Of a stretch of DNA of 64,000 nucleotides, positions 1 through 14,200 are shown one piece after another. The stretch is from Mastigias papua (Eukaryota > Cnidaria > Scyphozoa > Rhizostomeae > Mastigiidae), in contig OZ025268.1 of NCBI GenBank assembly GCA_964019165.1, forward strand, positions 19,442,784 through 19,506,783, read 5' to 3'. Position 1 is the stretch's first letter, and the number at the start of each line of letters is the position of its first letter. The position numbers and the translations under genes are program-made. Under the pieces are notes generated by a model that was not told the DNA's origin, did not search any database, and worked only from the letters and a program-made list of their open reading frames with translations.

Positions 1-671
1 TCTTAACTTTGGTGTTTAATGTAAACTTAATGCAAGTATGAAGCTATCCAAGTACAAAATTTATATTGCCTTGGTTGATAACGGCGCTGGCAAAGTTTCT
101 GAAACGAGTAAGGCAAATATTAACTTTGAGACATTTAATCTGGGTGTCCTTATAAATCATAAGATAAGAATGGGCAACAGTTTAGAAGGGTGGGGCATAT
201 CCGTCAAATATTTTCACTAAGTAAGCCAAAGGTACACTTAACTGAGTTTGTATTAGTCAAAACCTAATCAATCTAAACAATTATACACCATAACAAATTA
301 AACAAAGAATGGGGTGATCTACTCGCGGACAGTAACAATGCCCTTCGCGGTCAGCTGGCTGCCCACCCCTGGTATAGAAGTAAAATTACTCATAAACAAA
401 CTACTTTATTTCTAAATCAAATTTGCAATAGATACCCATGGCATGATTTAATTATGTTTTATCAAATCTAGTCAGAGAGAAAACATAGCCTCAATTCCTT
501 TTTGATAGAGCAGCCCTTTAACTGCCATCCAATAGTTCGTAGTCGATTAAATATTAAAACGCTGTAACATCAGTCGTAATTGCATGCTTTCGTATTTTTA
601 CGTAGCAATCTCTAATGCTTGTACTCTTGTGCTGCAAGCGGTAAGTAACAATGAGCCAGGAAGATTCTTAC

Positions 672-732
672 CTTGTGCAGACTTGCATAGTACCACACAA
701 AATGCTGCAATTAGCAACAAAGACTTTGCCAT
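672..732 (-). other. Signal-peptide exon without visible downstream exons (copy A)
   Basis: Read on the minus strand, an ATG at 732 opens MAKSLLLIAAFCVVLCKSAQ and ends in phase 1 at a GTAAGAATC donor, identical in layout to exon 1 of gene 2. The exon is 61 nt, as in genes 1 to 3. No exon 2 homologue is found between here and base 1. It is either exon 1 of a paralogue lying to the left of the window or a leftover of the segmental duplication. Confidence 0.7.
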
Positions 733-2739
733 GTTTTCGCTTTGATACCTTCGAAAACAGATAAAAAATTCAAGAACATCAAACTTCACAGAAATTTTAT
801 GGTCCTCATAAAAATGAACGTAGGGTATTCGACGGACAAAGTTAAGAGTTGCGATTTCGGAGCCCACTCGTATGGATGCATGCAAGTACGTTTGAGTACA
901 TATTTTCTTCGGTGTTTACTACAAGCTTTTCTATAATTCGATAGAATGTCCTTCTCAATAGTATCGCTGTTAGGTTTTGCTTTTATTTTCAAGGAAGGAG
1001 ACAACCCTCTTACACTTTGTAGATCCAAAAAATAACTAAAAACTTATTATATATATGAGTAAAACACCTTAAGAAACATGACTCCCTTTGGAAGAGCAGC
1101 TGCTATAAATAATTTAGATATTTTATATTTGCAGTACTTATCATGTTTATTTCGTTCTGTTCTTAGTGTCTTAAGATATTAGCAGAAGGGAATCACGTGT
1201 ATAAAAGAATTTTAAGAAGCCGGCCCAATTCATTTGCAGCCTTTGCTATTCTTGTGCTAAGTCCTTCATTTTTCATCGATCTTACGCTACAGCCAAAATT
1301 AAAGGCAAAATTCGAGATTTCAATGTTTTAAATGACACTAGTTTTTATTCTTATAACACTAATTGCACGCGGAAAACTAAGGAACTGCTTAGGAAGGAAT
1401 TTTCAGTACTACAATTTGATAACTGGTGGCCCAAAAATAAGGAACTTTTGAAACTAGGCCTTGAGCTAGTTTCCTTATTAAGAAAGGTGTGTAGTCCGTT
1501 ATGACAAAATGTAACTGCTGGTTGTTTCAAGTTTCACAAACATAGCCGCCAAATGTTTGAGATCTCTGATCAGGTCTGTTTTCTCTCGAACAAACTGAAT
1601 AATCAGCATACAAAATGGGTCTAACTTTAGCTGTCGAACGCTTGTGTGGTAAGAATCCTGAATGATGATTGGTCAATTAAGTTGGGAGAAAATACATCTG
1701 ATCACCAAATGCCACAAGCAAGCATCTAGTATATTGTTCGCAACATTAAACGCGTATTGAAAACTGTCTGGTGCTGTGTTGGGCCTTCCAGCCTATGTGG
1801 AAGTGGAATGCTAATCAAGATTCCATTCACCAGATAAATCCATGGATACTATCAACGGCACTTCTATCAATGGCACTTCTATCAACGGCAAATGCTTTCA
1901 ACTTTTCTCGCAAAAGGCTGCTGGGACGTTCACCATTCAAAGACAACATTTCCGAAATGAAATGGAAATGGATAGAGAGGAAATTGCGCCATATTTCCAC
2001 AGGGCTCATAGGCGAGTTACTATTAAAAGGAACAAACATAGTTAAAATATGTTAAAATATATAAAAAGAAAGATTTACAAAGTTGCAAAATACCATTTAA
2101 TAAAACTATTGCTTAAGTAAATAGGTCTTCAAAATGTCATATATGATAAATAGTAGATATCATGTGACAGCACATCGAAAATACCCCCACAAGGCCAGGA
2201 TGATGCAAAATCACGTGGAGCTTCAAATAAAACAGTTTGATCAAATGATTCTATAAAAGAATATACCAATCCGACAGGCAAACAATTTACAATTACGCCT
2301 ATTAAGTGGCAATAGCTTTTGGGTAAAGATGATTTCTATATGAATACACGCTGTTGCATTAGAACGTTGTTTGGCTACTGAAGCTTTCTAAGCCTTTTCA
2401 TGATTTCAGAACTGAAAATTAGTTAAGATCTTCTTTAGCAAGAATGTTCGAGTTTGCGTAGTATTACGGTGCTACACCAACAGACACACACTGCACAAAT
2501 ATATCACTGAAATACGTAGAGCAAAGCAGGAAATATATGCAAGTTTAATAAAAGAGATGATGGACCTTGCGTGAAAACTGGAATTTAAACGTGTACGAGC
2601 CTGTAGACTTTCTTGGGTCTCAAAAATCCAATACTGAGATTTCTTAACTTTTCATTTAGTCTAGTAGTACTATCTTATAAGCCATTCTTTTATAAGAAAC
2701 CGTGATAACGGCAAACTCAACAATGAGTCCAACTGGTTT

Positions 2740-3190
2740 GTGATCATTTACACTATATCACTTTATTCTTCAAGGATCACTTAAGAGAAGGTATCTTTCC
2801 AGCATGGTTAACTTCTAACGATAATACCTGAAGAGTCAGAATAACAAGGCAAAGTTGTAGAGCTAGCTCTATCGACACCTAATTCGGATCTTTGTGAGTT
2901 TGCTTTCGTTTCCTTGCGTGTTTCTACCTTTCTTTGCATGCCTTTGAGCGTACTTGCGTTTCTTTGCATTTTTCACGTTTTTTTGCGCTTTTTGCGTTAC
3001 TCACGAGTTTGCTGCTGTACGGCAAATAACATTACCTGGTAGTAATTTGTGGTATATGCACCTCATCTCAACAAATTCACTTGCTATACGAAATGGCAAG
3101 CTACTTACCGTTGCGTCCACGCACGACTTGCGCCAGGTGGTAACTGATTTACAATGCGATTGAAAGTGGTATATATATTACCTCAGAAAA
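2740..3190 (+). mobile_element. LINE reverse transcriptase remnant in copy A
   Basis: The plus strand reads FKDHLREGIFPAWLT and, further on, RNGKLLTVASTHDLRQVVTDL. In copy C the latter is preceded by YVDDNT, a form of the reverse transcriptase active-site motif. Stops and frameshifts interrupt it throughout. Confidence 0.5.
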
Positions 3191-3300
3191 CAATGTTAGA
3201 CTCCAAGTCACAACAGGTGTAAATGGGGACACAATGGCTGTACATTGATACCTATACAAATAGTGTCCATAACAAACATGTCTGGGCTGCCAAGAATTTG

Positions 3301-4830
3301 TCAACCCTCCAATCTATCGCAGTCGGATTTTAACTCATATAGAGAAATGATATACTGGTACTACATGTAGGATGTCAATAATGAAAAACAGTGAATTGAA
3401 AGCGCAAGTTGAATACCCTTGCTAACATACATTGGGGTATGAGAATGACAACTAGGCAACTCGTCCATTATGGGACATCAAAATTTGTCCATTCAAACTG
3501 CTAAACTAAGTGCCAAAAGTTGACAAGAGCCTTGTACAATATGGTCAGATTGCTGAGAGCCGCAAGAGGTTGATAAAAGTGGTACACACTTCGAGAAATT
3601 CTACACAATATGTGCTTAGAAATTCACATTTGTGTGTAATAGATTAGCGAAGAAAAAATCTCTACCTTAACTTTGATATAAATTTCCCTGATGTGTCGAC
3701 CAGCTTGCTCTCGAGCTGTAGACTGCTAGCCAAAGAATCACCTATGGCTCTAGAGCCGCGATGTAGCTATCCCTGCTAGATATCTCACGCCAGCATTACA
3801 TTATGGGAGCTCCTTTTTCTCTAATTCCTGCTTTATTTTCAAAAGATGTCTTTCCAGGAAAGTACAAAACTGAGCCAATATTGACTTGAATTTCAAAGTT
3901 TCTTTTGCACAAAGGGTCGAAACATCAAATGTTCCTATGTCCCATTTGGAATCCAAGTTCGAATGCTATTATTTTAATCAATAAGTTAAAAACTAAACCA
4001 TATTACGTTTGCCTTGTATTAACGAACTCCTTTTAAGATTTGCAGGAATCTTAGATTTTCACATTTGACAATGACCACAATGACTACTACCAATCCTTTT
4101 AGACCAGTAAGCAGAAGTTGCAAACAAGATCTCACAAATATCGGGAAATAGCTTGAAGGTGACAAATTTTCTCTGAATCTAGTGAACCTTTCATGCCTGG
4201 TTCAAGAAAGCAACAGATGAGAAACTGAGGCTCCCTGACTTTCCCAGGTTTTCCAGACCACATTTTAAAAACATTCCCTGAGTTTTCTCACATATTTCCA
4301 AGCAGTTTTCAATAAACCAAGGAAATGGTATGGCATGTGTATCAACACTGAATGAGTGAAAACAATATGAGTGCGAAATATTTTTTGAAATCAAAAAAGG
4401 ATTCCCTGGCTGTCCCGGAATTTGCAGGTTTTCCTACACCTAAATTCCCTGACTTTCCAGGTTTTCCAACCTCCAGACTCCTGAGAATCTTGCACACACA
4501 TGGAAGGACTCCATTCAAAGAGATCTAAACTCATGGAGCATTAGGAGCTAATCTTGCGCTTGTTCCGCATAGAAATAGGTGTGATCACATTGTTCAATGG
4601 AGCAGAAAATTACGTCGATTTAAATCTCTCGCTTTCGTACAATATGCATAGTTTGCAAATAGATTTTACTTCATACTTATCAACGTAAACTGGCAAGCAA
4701 TTGGCTTAAAACAATTCCAGACTAATGTAGTCAGGGCATCATGCGAACAGTAACTCAAAGAAAACAGCATATGTTGTGATGAAGAATGTCTATGCTTTAT
4801 CATACTAGCAATTCTATCATGCATCGAATT
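3301..4830. other. Intergenic stretch downstream of gene 1, with a dispersed CCTGACTTTCC-type repeat
   Basis: No gene is seen. Around 4225-4300 and 4400-4480 there are repeated copies of a CCCTGACTTTCCCAGGTTTTCC-like motif, typical of a dispersed repeat. From about 4700 the sequence matches the flank downstream of gene 2 (from about 23395), which marks the end of the duplicated gene unit. Confidence 0.45.
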
Positions 4831-4849
4831 CTTTCAGTCTTGCTGAAAG
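4831..4849 (-). promoter_or_regulatory. 3' UTR stem-loop of gene 1
   Basis: On the minus strand CTTTCAG-CAAGA-CTGAAAG forms a perfect 7-bp stem with a 5-nt loop, starting 108 nt after the stop codon. The same motif sits at nearly the same distance in genes 2 and 3. Function is unknown; a role in mRNA stability, localisation or 3' end formation is inference. Confidence 0.6.
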
Positions 4850-4956
4850 CGTGAACACTAAACTCTAACTTCATTTACTACCTATCTCCTATACTAAATT
4901 CAAGATTACATATTAGATACCAAAGCTAAAATTCTCAATGTTCTTTGAATCTCAAT

Positions 4957-7900
4957 CTATCCCTTACATCTGTATTTAATTTCCAGGTATTTTGGTGTCA
5001 ACGGACAAGGATCTCCAAATACAAAATTATTCGCATGTACAATACAACTATTCTTTCCTTCACAAATACTGTGAACCTTTGAGTGTGAGCTACCAGCTTT
5101 GCAATTTGTGATGAATAGCAAATTCCATGGATTACAGTGGGCCCTTGTTGTCCTGCCATACAACGCATGTGTGATTGTTATTCGGGATGAGCCTTTGCAG
5201 CTAATATTGACTTTATGCAATTCGCACGCTATCTTCGAGTATTCTGCAGATAGGCATACATGTGCATTGCAGCTTGCAGTGTCAGATGAGGGACCCAATC
5301 GGCTGCAGGTCTTGCCTCCGTGTTTAGGAGCTGGACTGGTGCAGGATCTATAGCGTGTCTTTACACCTCCTCCACAAGATTTGCTGCATGATGAGTACCC
5401 TGACCATCTAGAGTATCTGCCATCAACTGAAAATAGTCACAAGAGCATTTTGAGGATAATGAAGCATCATTGCAAATCTCGTAAATCCTCCTTACTTTCT
5501 AGGGATCATACCTCTTTGCAATTCCAATGCTTATTGTCCATTTCTTAGGATTTTATTTATACCAAAGTAGCAACATCCCATTGCGTTGTTTAAACTAAAT
5601 TTGTGGGACTTTCCTAAGCACTTCCAGGCAATATAACATACTTTACTCACATTTGTTATTCCCTATTTCATGTTACACATTTATGCACTGTTTACGTAAT
5701 TTTGCGTCACCTAATACATTAAAGCATATAAATTCTGGCTTTCCCTTCCTTTACCATATTCTCACATCGGATTTCTTGTGTATAAACTTAGTTTCTGTCA
5801 ATCCGGTGCTACAAATATTTTATCGTGTTGTGTATATACATATATCTGCAGCTCAAATACTTGTGAGTAAGAAGAGATATTGACCAGGGGGTGATTGTGC
5901 CGTCTGATGCTATGCGCTCAGTCTTTAAAGCGGTGAGATAAATGAAGCCTTACAGTAGAAAGTTTGCGACAAAAATACGACATATTTCTCCTAAAGTATG
6001 TGTAAAGTGCTATCAAATCAAAGATACCATCACGTCGGTATCCACTCATATGATATTCCATTTCTCGATCATCAGTAACTCAGACGAAGGATACAGAGTA
6101 CGCTTGAGCAAAGCAATTCTGATGTTATGTCACAGAATATATTGAATTCCGTTGACATTGTAAGTTAGTGAGATCTGACACCAACCAAACAATAGAACAA
6201 TTAATGCTACTAGGTCCTGGAACCAACTTAGATGTTCAGAGAACTGCATTTTCCACAGTCAGCATTGAGCTGAGAGGATATATTCTATACATACACTGCA
6301 CAGGACAAGGACCGTTTGAAGGAATGTAGAAAAGTTGCAAGGAATGGCAAGTCACATTAGTTGTTAGAAATAAACGCTCATAACAGCTCTAAGAGGAACA
6401 AAGCCAAAATTTTACTGGACATATCTCCGAATTCGAACTTCAAATTGCTTAGGGTGCACGTACATCAATCTGTAGATGATGCTCCTATTTCAACATCAGA
6501 GTAGAATTAGGACTGATTTTCGGAAATAACATATAACATATTTATAATCTCGTTACGTCTAATCGGTAACTTCAAGTTATGACATCCTCTCATAAACTGA
6601 TGAGATAGATAAACAGTGAAACTCACCAGGACATTGTTGGCTACTGCAATTTCTTGTCTCTGAAGATGGACCGGAGCATGGCTTTCCACCATGTTGTGCA
6701 GGAGGACTGTCACATTTGCGAGTCCGTTGTTGAACCCCTCCACCACAAGATTTTGAGCATCTACTGAACTCTGACCATGAACCATACTGGCCATCAACTA
6801 TCATATGAGATGATCACACAAGATGAAACATGATAAATAAATGGTTCTACACGAAATCAAATTTGTCGTATACAGAATTAACAGATTTCTAATCGAGATT
6901 TAGCTCAACCGCTTTGGTGAAGCATTTACTACCAAATAGCATGTCTTAACTAATGGTAAATGTTGATACCAACCTAGCAATCATAATACCTCAAAGTACT
7001 AATCGTATCTCTCAAACTGCTTTCCATAAAAGTAAAAGTTGATCCCATACAACAAAGATTACGTGTGTTGGAGAGTGCAACATAGATACATTTTGTTTTC
7101 GACCAATTAGCAGATTTTCACGTTTATTAGGAACCTGAAAATTGATTACCTGTTGTCCTTTTTCCAACCTAGTGCCTTAATCAGGAGCTTAAGAATACCT
7201 GTCCTTGCAGGGCAGTTCACCATGTCAGGTTGTTCGATCCATGTACTATGCATTGAATTACATAGATTCAGAAGCAAAGTAGATTATGATCTGATGTTGC
7301 CTGTAACAAGAAATTTTAACACTAACCTGGGCAAGGTGTTAACAACTTGCATTCCTCAAACTCAGTTGAATTTCCAAGTGATGAGCAATCCTTTCCTTTT
7401 CCTTGCGGCAAGGGATTCGAGCAAGTTCGTTCTCTTCCTCTAAATCCGGTCCCGCATTCACCTTTGCAAGGGGTCCAAGATTCCCACTCTGAGAAGCCAC
7501 CATCTATGTCTACAAGAATTTAAGAGTAACAATATTTATTCTTAATTATTTATGTCAATCTACCTGCAGATGACATACCTATTAGTGACAATTAATCTTA
7601 ATGATATGCCTGTCGATAAGCTAGAGGCTTCGACTCTCAATTGCTCTATAAAGAAATTGAAAGTGCATCTTTTGGCTGATCAAAACCGATAACTGAAAAC
7701 TTGACAACCTGGAAGAACAGCAATATAAATACACTACTTGCACTATTTCGTTTGTTGCAATGCTTTTCTTTTGATAAGATTATATATAGATATTAGTAAT
7801 TGTTAGTTACTGAATGGTTACTTAGTGTATAAGCAAAACGGAGTTCAAGGAAAAGATGCTACAACTAGTCAACTACTAGAAAATGTCTGTCAAACCTTCC

Positions 7901-10900
7901 TTACTTAGCAGGTAGATATAGTCTACGTCACCATGTCCAACACACCCTTCATGCCCATCGTTACAACCAGCACTGTAATTTTGACTTCCAGTGCATCTGT
8001 TTGTCGGTTTCTTCAAACCTACAGCATCGATTTCAGCCTGAGTCTTGCCATAGCATTCACCCCAGAATTGAATTGCAAACCCAACAAATTTTTCCGAAAG
8101 ACGTCTTTTATTATTGCTTTCCTTCGCTTTTTGATTACATTTGCAAGCCATACTGTAATCGAATGAAATTGTTTGATTTTTATTCTGAAATAAGATCCAA
8201 TGTAATCAGAAATAATATTTCAAATTCAGCTTTCAGCTGAAGCGAGCGAAGACCGGGGAAATGTAAATAGATGTCAACTGATTTGACGTCCATTTGAAAC
8301 TTATACGTCGCGCATTGCTTGGGTCTATAGGAAAGTGTGTTGGTGGGTCCTATAGACTGTTGTATTCCATCAGTGACATCCTTCGTTGAGCCGTTGTTGG
8401 CGAGTGTCATTATTTAACGTGCTGAGAACACGGAGGCAGAGAGAGGAGACGGCGATGCTGAGTGTACTCAGACTCTACTCTGACTGACTATACAACACAG
8501 ATTACATCGATATATACAGAAATAACGCGATCTAAAATTAACTGAACTACGCGCACGTAAGGAACTAGCCGAAGGGCTATTTAGGTGTGAAGTAGAGATG
8601 AATAGAAGTAAACAAAGGAGATGGCAAGATGATGTGACGTAGCAGTTGTTTGTTTGTGTTGAATTGGGGTGTGAATGTATGACTGGCCAAATTTGCGGAT
8701 GAATGTGATTGAATGGATGAGAAGGAATAATGCAATTGGCTAAGAAATGGCCTACGTTATAATGTTTACATTCACTACAGGTCGAATCAATTGTAATTAA
8801 GATCGACAACAACTCGACTTAAGCACAAGAGGGAAACTCAATTCGATTTAAACGTCGAGCTTCTGTCACGCTTCCATTAGTCAAAACAGAAATGGCTTCA
8901 CTTTGGCGGTTGTGGTTCACGCATTAAGGAGCTGGTTAAATGGCAGAATTTGTCCCGTCTGAGAGAAATGAACAATTATTAGGGCAGTTTTTGTCCTGAT
9001 GTCACATGACACAACTTATCCCGGCAAAGCGGGATGCAGGACTGGGCGTTTTCTCTTTATTCTGTAGAAGTTGAAATCAAACACGTCCAATCCAAGGAAG
9101 GGATCATGCGACTTTGGTAATGGCCGCCCAAACACTATCTGCGTACAGAACAATCATCGAAAATTACTTTGTTCTTCTAAAAAACATTCTGAAACAAGAG
9201 GTGCTTCTATCACGCGACCCATTGCCCTTTTCATTTGTGGAGAAGTAAAATTGCTCAGATGGATCTGGGTCAAAGCTCGTAGTTCCGACAGGTTTTGACA
9301 AAATATGGTGGATGGTGTGTTTTTAGACAATTTTTGAGCACAAGCTTTCCAATGGGACGTATGGAATTTCATATTTTGGCTAATGAGTGCTAGTATAACG
9401 CGTACGTATAAGGCTGAGGGAAAAATTGTCCCGGATCTGCATTTATATGGAGAAAACCCATCCCACCTAGTCGAGATCCCGCTTACATATGCATGCAAAC
9501 GGGATCCTGCTTTGCCGCGAAGATAGTTTGTCATATAACCCAGACATGAAAAACACATAGAAGTGGTTAAGGAAGCAAGATCCCGGCAAAAATGTCCCAT
9601 CTCAGCAAATCTAGGCAATTTCTTCCATATAACCAATTCTTAAGTGAGACTAGCTTGATGTGAGTAGTGGCAAAAACAATATTGACACGTCTCTGGTTCA
9701 TAGATATGAAGAACATTATTAATCAAGTCTTTTTGCAATATTATTAACTTCATTAAGGCTTAGATAAGGAGGTACTCAACTGCTACCCTTTGCATTCAAA
9801 ACACTTTCAAAAAACATCTTCCTACCAGGGTCACATTGAATGCGAAGTCTGTGCCACTTTTCTCACAGAGCAACTGCAGATCCATTCACCGCCTTTTTAT
9901 AAACTTCAATACTTTGCTAGTTTTGCTTCTAGTAAGTATCAGTGTTCAAGGAAAAGAAGTATCGCTACAAATTATACCAATCAGTTAATTTGTAGTATCG
10001 ATAAATAATGGAGATTCCCCCTGGCCTGTCGTTCTTCCTAATGCGAAAATCCTACGCTGCATCTTCCTCAGTGTCACTATTTGTTTCTTAATAGTTAACT
10101 TTATTTTGTAGTAAAGACGGTTCTTTATATCTCATCGGCTACACAGTCGTATCTATGTTCTGGTACAAGTCAGTCAAGGCCAGTTTCAGATCCACAGCAG
10201 CTAAACCAATCTTTAAGGTTCATGATCCAAAAGGTTTAGCAATCCGTACACAATTACGTGTCGGCTTCAGCAAACGTAATTTTCATAAGTCCAGGCATAA
10301 TTTTAAGGATACAATAAATCAGATGTGTTCAATAAATGATGGCATCGAGGATACGCAACAAGTTTTGCTGTCCTGTTATTTGTATGATGTACAAAGACAT
10401 GATCTTCTCGGCACTGTCAATGCAATATGGCTTACAAAAGGCCTATCAAGCCTTTCAGATGAAATGTTGCTTAGAGTTCTTCTGTATGGAGATGAGAGGT
10501 TATCACTTTAGTCAAATTCACAGATTATTAATGCCACCCGAACGAACATCCATGCATCACAGCGCTTTTGATAGATCGCTACACTCCTCTTCGCGAACAA
10601 TGAATCCCTCCCATCTTGTGTAATTGTTCATCTATAGATTTGTGTTTTGTTTTCTTTATATGTTTGTGACAGAAGTCTGTTTCAAAATGGGAATCGGGTG
10701 AGGCCCGCAGGCGCTGTTTTGAATTAGGATAACATTTTGTCCGTCCAACAGATCTGTCAGATGATAATTATTGTGCGAAAGTTTGGACGTTTTAAAAACT
10801 TCCGTTTATATCTTGAAACTTTACTTCATATTACAAGACCTGCTTTTGTTATCCGCAAAAACTAATGTCTGAAAGCTCGCAGAATAGCACAAAAATTTCT

Positions 10901-11132
10901 GTTGGACGGACAAAATGGCAGCCCTAATTCAAAACAGCACCCGCAAGCCAACCTAAAGTTATGCATTACGTATGCATAACCGAACTTATAAAATTTATTA
11001 CTCTGTTTCGCCTGACACCCATTTTGAAACTGACTTTAAGTTAAGTTAATTGTTAAATGCCACAGGGTTCCTGTATAGTTTCATACTCCATGTGGCACGT
11101 TTGCATTATGTTGTGTTGTAATTTGATTATGA

Positions 11133-11201
<69 letters not shown>

Positions 11202-14200
11202 CCTATAAAGATCCACAGCATTGAAGTTAAACCAGATGAGTGCGCATGTGGCAGGTGATATAATTTGCGGACTGCAATAGATCGTAACTGACGCGACTCG
11301 ACTCAAGCGCGACGTTTAAATAGAAGCCGTGCTTTGACCGTGTAGCACGGTTAACTCAGTCGAGCTTTACTCGTGCTAAGCATTTCACTCGAGCTAAAAG
11401 CAATTCATGTTGTGATTTGATTTACACGCCGTGCTCAAGTCGAGACAGTCGATTCGACACAAGTAAATCACGATCTATATATCAACCCTCAGATCATATG
11501 CATCTCTACCGTATTCTTGCAGAGTATAGTCCTGTAAGTAAAGGTAAAGATAAAGCTTAGTCCCATTTACGATTCCGTAAGTTGAATGTTGTCTGTTAGA
11601 GAGGACACTGATCCTGAATCGTCGGCATCTGGAGGTAGGGTAACTAATTCCTTTGCTCATCATCATCATTTATACCCCAGTGTTACCACCAGGTAGCCAT
11701 ATGCTGGACAGTGAGCATCCAATCTATGGTTTGAGGGCTCGCCTCGAACCATCGATCTTCTGCACAGCAGGCAAGCCCTCTAACCACTCGGCCACTCTCG
11801 CTCAGTCATAAAACACAGAACTGCAAATATTTCTGCGCAATTTTCCACTTTGACGATTCATCGTGTTTACGGACACTTAGGGAGCATTTGGACTTTGTGG
11901 AGGGGACACTAGAGGTCAACAGCACTCATTCCACACCCGGCATTTGAAGAGCCACAGCCAAGCGTATCAAAAATTGCGTATTACACTACCATGCAGGTAG
12001 AGACGGAAGGGGCGAGTCTAGGTAGTAAAGAATAGAGTGTTAGAAAACTTTATTTGTATGAAGGAGATAAAGAGTGACTTCTGTGGTTTGAAGTAAAGCA
12101 ATAAAGGGTCTTGCATTTTGTCTCCAAGTAAAGAGCATATTTAACCATTCCAAAAGTGCTTGTTAGCATTTACAAACATTGAGGGGCTCGTGTTCCTAAT
12201 TGTCCCCCTCCCCATTTTCTGCGTCCAAATCTACCGCCAAACTCTAAAAACTTACAAATGAGGTGCAATGCACATCGTACAAAATGGAATTGTAAAAAAC
12301 TCACTGTCTGATAAATGGCACAATATCATTCCAATTGATTATATTTCTGTCAGTAAATAGCATGTTAGTAAGATTTGCAGAAGGCTCTTCGAAGCAACCA
12401 ATTTTCTTGAAATCGTCTTTACAACTTTCCAGTCCGATTCCTAAAGTGAAAGAAATCAACTGGCTATTGCATATCTTGTTGTCTTTCAAGCTTAGTTAGG
12501 GACGGGTCATTAATTACTTGTGGGGAGGGGGTGGAAGACATTCTCATATATTTGATGGAATTTTCGTCCCCCCTCTCAGGTTTATGTAGATATTTTGATC
12601 CCCACTCCAGGACTTCAGGAGAAACTCCATAGTCTTTCTCTTGAAATGCTCTTTATTTTTCATCCCCCCGCCCTCTGAGCGTACAGAATTTCGGCACCCC
12701 CTCCCAGATGTCTTCTACCCCTCCCCTGGAAGAATTAATGACGGGTCCCTTACTTTCAATGTCCATACCTGAACAGTAGCATAGTGCGGAGACAATAACT
12801 TAAAAGTATTCAAAGAAATAAAATTTATATTACAATTACGGTCATTGATGCTTTCAGCCAGAGATTTAATAAGATCCCTTGTATTATAGCACAATTGTAT
12901 TCAAGTTGCTTCCTACCTTTATTGAATTTACATTTGAAAACGAAAAGCAGCTATGAATATGAAACACACATAAGTTTCCTCTATTGTATATAATTCCTCA
13001 TAATTCCCGTTGCCCTCTGGCAACCTGCTCAAATCAAAGCAAATCAAATCAAATCAAATCAAAATATTAAATCATATTATAGCATATCATATCATATATA
13101 AGATCATACAATATAATATAATATAATATAATATAATATAATATAATATAATATAATATAATATAATATAATATAATATAATATAATATAATATAATATA
13201 ATATAATATAATATAATATAATATAATATAATATAATATAATATAATATAATATAATATAATATAATATAATATAATATAATATAATATAATATAATATA
13301 ATATAATATGATATAATATCATATCATATCATACCATATCATATCATATCATATCATATCATATCATATCATATCATATCATATATCATATATCATATAT
13401 CATATATCATATATCATATATCATATATCATATATCATATATCATATATCATATATCATATATCATATCATATCCATTGTGTATTGTTGATTGTCTAAAA
13501 TAGTATCAGAAATATTACTTAAAAGCAACTTGAAATATACGAAAACTTAAAAGAGACAAATACCTGAAAATGACAAGAAACTGTTATCTTGTTCTGATTA
13601 TATACATATTCTGCGCGTTCACTGTTCCCCTATCCAATGCTCTATTTTTGCTTTATAAAAGCGAGCGAGTTCTTGTTTTATGGTATCATCGCGGGCGTCC
13701 CAAAGAAAGCTTTCCCTGAGAGATACAGACTGCAGTCCGTACGATGCTGTCTTTGTTTTTGGAATTTTGCAAAGCTCTTTTGTACTAAGATCATATGTTA
13801 CACACTTTTTCATAAAATTCCCATAAAGTTGATGGATTCATGCTTTTTAATGGCTTGCAAATTTCAGTAATCAAATTTTGCAAATTTTTCTCATGGATGG
13901 TAGAATTGTTATTACCTTCGAGTAACAAATGAGATCACAAATCTCCATTTATGGGCACGGTTTATCTGTTTATTTACATGTTTATTGTAGAATACCCATA
14001 TCAAAGGGGAATAATTGAAATTCGACAGAATCGCCACATTGCGCACTGGTTTTCTGTTGACAGTTTGGGATAGATTTTTAATGCTAATCAAATTTAACTG
14101 GTCGCCAATCTCAACTCCATGGAGTTTGACATGCCATTCTGCTCGTATTTTACTGCCGTTGGTAATTTTCATAGATCGCCCTCCAAATACAAAGATTACT

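Larger units (their letters stand above)
1..3300. repeat. Segmental duplication copy A
   Basis: This block shares order and sequence with 14872-18165 (copy B) and 19025-23235 (copy C): the AAGTACAAAATTTATATTGC segment (A and B only), the signal-peptide exon, a stretch rich in AAGGAACTT, and a LINE-derived tail. The 2590-2890 part is about 97% identical by eye to 20185-20500 in copy C. No complete gene lies inside it. Confidence 0.75.

Noticed and set aside
38..220. Frame KYKIYIALVDNGAGKVSE..., with a similar reading at 14907-15080, as a conserved exon
   Set aside because: It lies on the plus strand inside a duplicated block whose gene is on the minus strand. The signal-peptide exon already joins exon 2 in matching phase with no room for another exon. 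Similarity is explained by DNA duplication.
598..885. 95-codon minus-strand frame containing the signal peptide
   Set aside because: Only the MAKSLLLIAAF...SAQ part up to the GTAAGAATC donor is supported; the rest is intron and flank, as the paralogues show.
8180..8820. Possible LTR and leader of a retrotransposon on the minus strand
   Set aside because: Suggestive layout only (short frame starting MTLANNGSTKD after an A/T-rich leader); no paired LTR, primer-binding site or polypurine tract could be shown.
13104..13322. Frame of repeated IILYY
   Set aside because: Artefact of the ATAAT satellite.
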